A stretch of DNA of 64,000 nt, taken from Gaiellales bacterium (GTDB lineage Bacteria; Actinomycetota; Thermoleophilia; Gaiellales; JAICJC01). A program made the position numbers and the translations under genes. A model generated the notes under the pieces. It did not search any database. It was not told the origin of the DNA and saw nothing but the letters and a program-made list of their open reading frames with translations. The number at the start of each line of letters is the position of its first letter. Positions within the stretch are counted from its first letter, which is position 1. Positions 61,670 through 64,000 of this stretch are shown piece by piece. The DNA lies in NCBI GenBank assembly GCA_036273515.1, contig DASUHM010000044.1, positions 98,816 through 162,815 on the forward strand, read 5' to 3'.

Positions 61670-62484
61670 TGCCGACGGTCTGGACGGCGTACCGGTGGGA
61701 GCTGCGAAAGCTCTGGTCGCAGAAGCGTACCTACCTCGGCCTGGGCGCGGCCGTCGCCGTGCCGATCATCTTCGTGACGGCGCTCGCGCTTCAGAGCGGC
61801 TCGCCGAACGACGTCGCGTTCGGCAAGTACGTGCGCGAGTCGGGCCTGGCGATCCCGCTCGTGCTGCTGCTGTTCGCGTCGGTGTGGCTGTTCCCGCTCG
61901 TGACCGCGCTCGTCGCGGGCGACATCATCGCCTCCGAGCACCACAACGGGACGCTGAAGACGATCTTCACGCGCTCGCTCGACCGCGGCCAGATCTTCGC
62001 GGGCAAGCTGCTGGCCGCGATCACCTACGCCCTGATCGCGCTCGTGCTGATGGGCGGTGTCGCGCTGATCGCGGGAACGGCCAAGTCGGGCTTCAACGGC
62101 CTCGTCAGCCTGTCGGGCACGCATGTCTCGGCGACGCACGGACTGCTGCTCGTGCTGGCGAGCTTCGCCGTCTACCTGATGCCGACGATCGCGGTCGTGT
62201 GCATCGGGCTCTTCCTGTCGGCGGTGACCAGGAACAGCGCTGCGGCGGTCGTCGGGACGCTGATGGCCGCCCTGCTCATGCAGCTGATCGGGATCCTGCC
62301 CGGGCTGGGCGGGACGGAGCCGTACCTGCTGACGACGCAGTTCCAGGCGTGGCAGGGCTTCTTCCAGGATCCCACCGACTGGCTGCCGATCGGCCGGGCG
62401 GCCTGGGTGTGCGCGATCTACGCCGCGCCGCTCGGCATCGGCGCGTACCTCATCTTCCTGCGCCGCGACGTCGCGGGCGGCTAG
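61666..62484 (+). CDS. ABC-2 type permease
   Basis: 272 residues, six membrane helices, ATG overlapping the ATPase stop. N-terminal YRWELRKLWSQKRTYLGLGA and the segment DIIASEHHNGTLKTIFTRSL are the ABC-2 coupling-helix pattern. Forms the exporter with the preceding ATPase; substrate could be a peptide, lipid or antimicrobial. Ends three bases from the convergent reductase stop, in a CTAGGCCTAG palindrome. Confidence 0.92.
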   Translation: MMPTVWTAYRWELRKLWSQKRTYLGLGAAVAVPIIFVTALALQSGSPNDVAFGKYVRESGLAIPLVLLLFASVWLFPLVTALVAGDIIASEHHNGTLKTIFTRSLDRGQIFAGKLLAAITYALIALVLMGGVALIAGTAKSGFNGLVSLSGTHVSATHGLLLVLASFAVYLMPTIAVVCIGLFLSAVTRNSAAAVVGTLMAALLMQLIGILPGLGGTEPYLLTTQFQAWQGFFQDPTDWLPIGRAAWVCAIYAAPLGIGAYLIFLRRDVAGG

Positions 62485-62486
62485 GC

Positions 62487-63461
<975 letters not shown>

Positions 63462-63861
63462 CGCAAACCCCCCTCGTCCCGGATGCGGCGAACGGTAGCC
63501 ACGGGGTGTGGTGGGTGCGGCGGGCGGAACCCGGGAGGGCGGCGGGGTGTCTCGCGATCCGCGCGGGCGGTTCGTGCGACAGCGGAAGGGCCGGGGCAGG
63601 ACCCACGAGCGCTGCGGGCTCGCCGACGACGACCAGCCAGCGCTCGTTGACGGCGCGCTGGCCGTCATCGGGTCAAGGTTCAGGCTGGCCGGTGTTCGCG
63701 GTTCGGGCCGGCGCCGGGCGGTGGGGTTCGAGGGGTTGGGTGGTGGGTTCTTCGGGGAGCAGGCACTTGTCGCCTACGACACGTGTCATTTGCAGTTCCC
63801 CGACACCCTTGCAACACCTCGACACCCACACGGCACAGCTTTGGCCGCACACTCCTTGGGT
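63462..63861. other. intergenic stretch without a supported gene
   Basis: Frames are open on both strands but have no recognisable motif or ribosome site. A minus-strand frame (63981-63673) is antisense to the gene at 63862. The direct repeat CGACACCC occurs twice near 63790-63830, just before the next gene. Confidence 0.4.
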
Positions 63862-64000
63862 ATGCCGTGGATCTCGCCGCCCACTCTCTACAAGGCTCGC
63901 CAGGTGCCGACCAAGCAGCCGGTGTGCGCGATCTGCGTGGATCGCACCAGAGGCAAGACGCAGCGCCTCCAGCTCACCCACCGCGTCTCGGTGTGGCTGT
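63862..64000 (+). CDS. zinc-ribbon-like hypothetical protein (3' partial)
   Basis: 46 codons from ATG 63862 to the window edge: MPWISPPTLYKARQVPTK, then CAICVDRTRGKTQRLQL. A CxxC pair suggests a zinc knuckle whose second half is outside the window. The family is not recognised. The lack of a clear ribosome site makes the start uncertain. Confidence 0.45.
   Translation, partial: MPWISPPTLYKARQVPTKQPVCAICVDRTRGKTQRLQLTHRVSVWL

Noticed and set aside
63673..63981. Minus-strand 102-codon frame at the window end
   Set aside because: It is antisense to the CxxC-containing gene at 63862, lacks a ribosome site and shows no domain.

Overview
The window is very GC-rich, gene-dense, double-stranded chromosomal sequence. 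Many genes overlap by 4 bases (ATGA or GTGA) and GTG/TTG starts are common. Family content (DUF1206, LigD-type polymerase, DUF4232, class III aminotransferases, F420/PPOX-like protein, a mycobacterial-type microcompartment) points to a high-GC actinobacterium. A deep lineage such as Thermoleophilia is my inference and is not proven by any marker here. No rRNA, tRNA, CRISPR array or intact transposase was seen.

Layout. 1-5928: envelope and phosphoester genes (PhoD-like phosphatase, two PAP2 phosphatases, a diacylglycerol-kinase-like lipid kinase, DUF1206 membrane protein, secreted propeller protein). 6027-16544: housekeeping and lipid genes (TypA/BipA, acetyltransferase, LigD polymerase, MFS exporter, aminotransferase, cytochrome P450, three-gene membrane/desaturase operon). 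16545-20481: a decayed kinase end, an RlaP-type nucleotidyltransferase, an alpha/beta hydrolase and a DapB-like reductase. 20478-28013: a catabolic island (LacI and GntR regulators, enolase-superfamily dehydratase, FGGY kinase, zinc alcohol dehydrogenase, TIM-barrel protein, one conserved unknown).

28049-41397 is the centrepiece: a bacterial microcompartment locus. It runs permease, hypothetical gene, acetamidase, decayed ATPase, GntR regulator, short-chain dehydrogenase, aminoglycoside-phosphotransferase-like kinase, two tandem-domain shell proteins (BMC-T), one BMC-H, one BMC-P, a tailed/linker protein, an acylating aldehyde dehydrogenase with a C-terminal helix, and a class III aminotransferase-fold enzyme, with a divergent FAD amine oxidase. 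This content and the T-H-P-hypothetical-T shell order match, as I recall it, the RMM/aminoacetone-utilisation compartment of Mycolicibacterium smegmatis. The likely pathway is aminoacetone to 1-amino-2-propanol to its phosphate to propionaldehyde to propionyl-CoA.

41408-50463: secreted DUF4232 and propeller/DUF11 proteins, glpD-glpK, then a scar where a GcvT-domain gene (also carrying an in-frame TGA) and a choline-kinase-like gene have both lost their 5' halves, then a REC-histidine kinase hybrid. 50610-57413: MFS exporter, broken RCC1-repeat gene, a lone formaldehyde-activating-enzyme homologue, a TDT-family transporter, small stress-type genes and an M24 peptidase-like protein. 57468-62484: an operon of response regulator, histidine kinase, LolA-like lipid/stress sensor and an ABC exporter. 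62487-64000: aldo/keto reductase and the start of a zinc-ribbon-like gene cut by the window edge.

Two genome-scale themes cross the window. One is a dispersed palindrome family with core GGGGTCAGACCCC (five exact cores, one shorter variant, one divergent relative), one copy of which supplies the stop codon of glpD. The other is a high load of gene relics between the intact operons.
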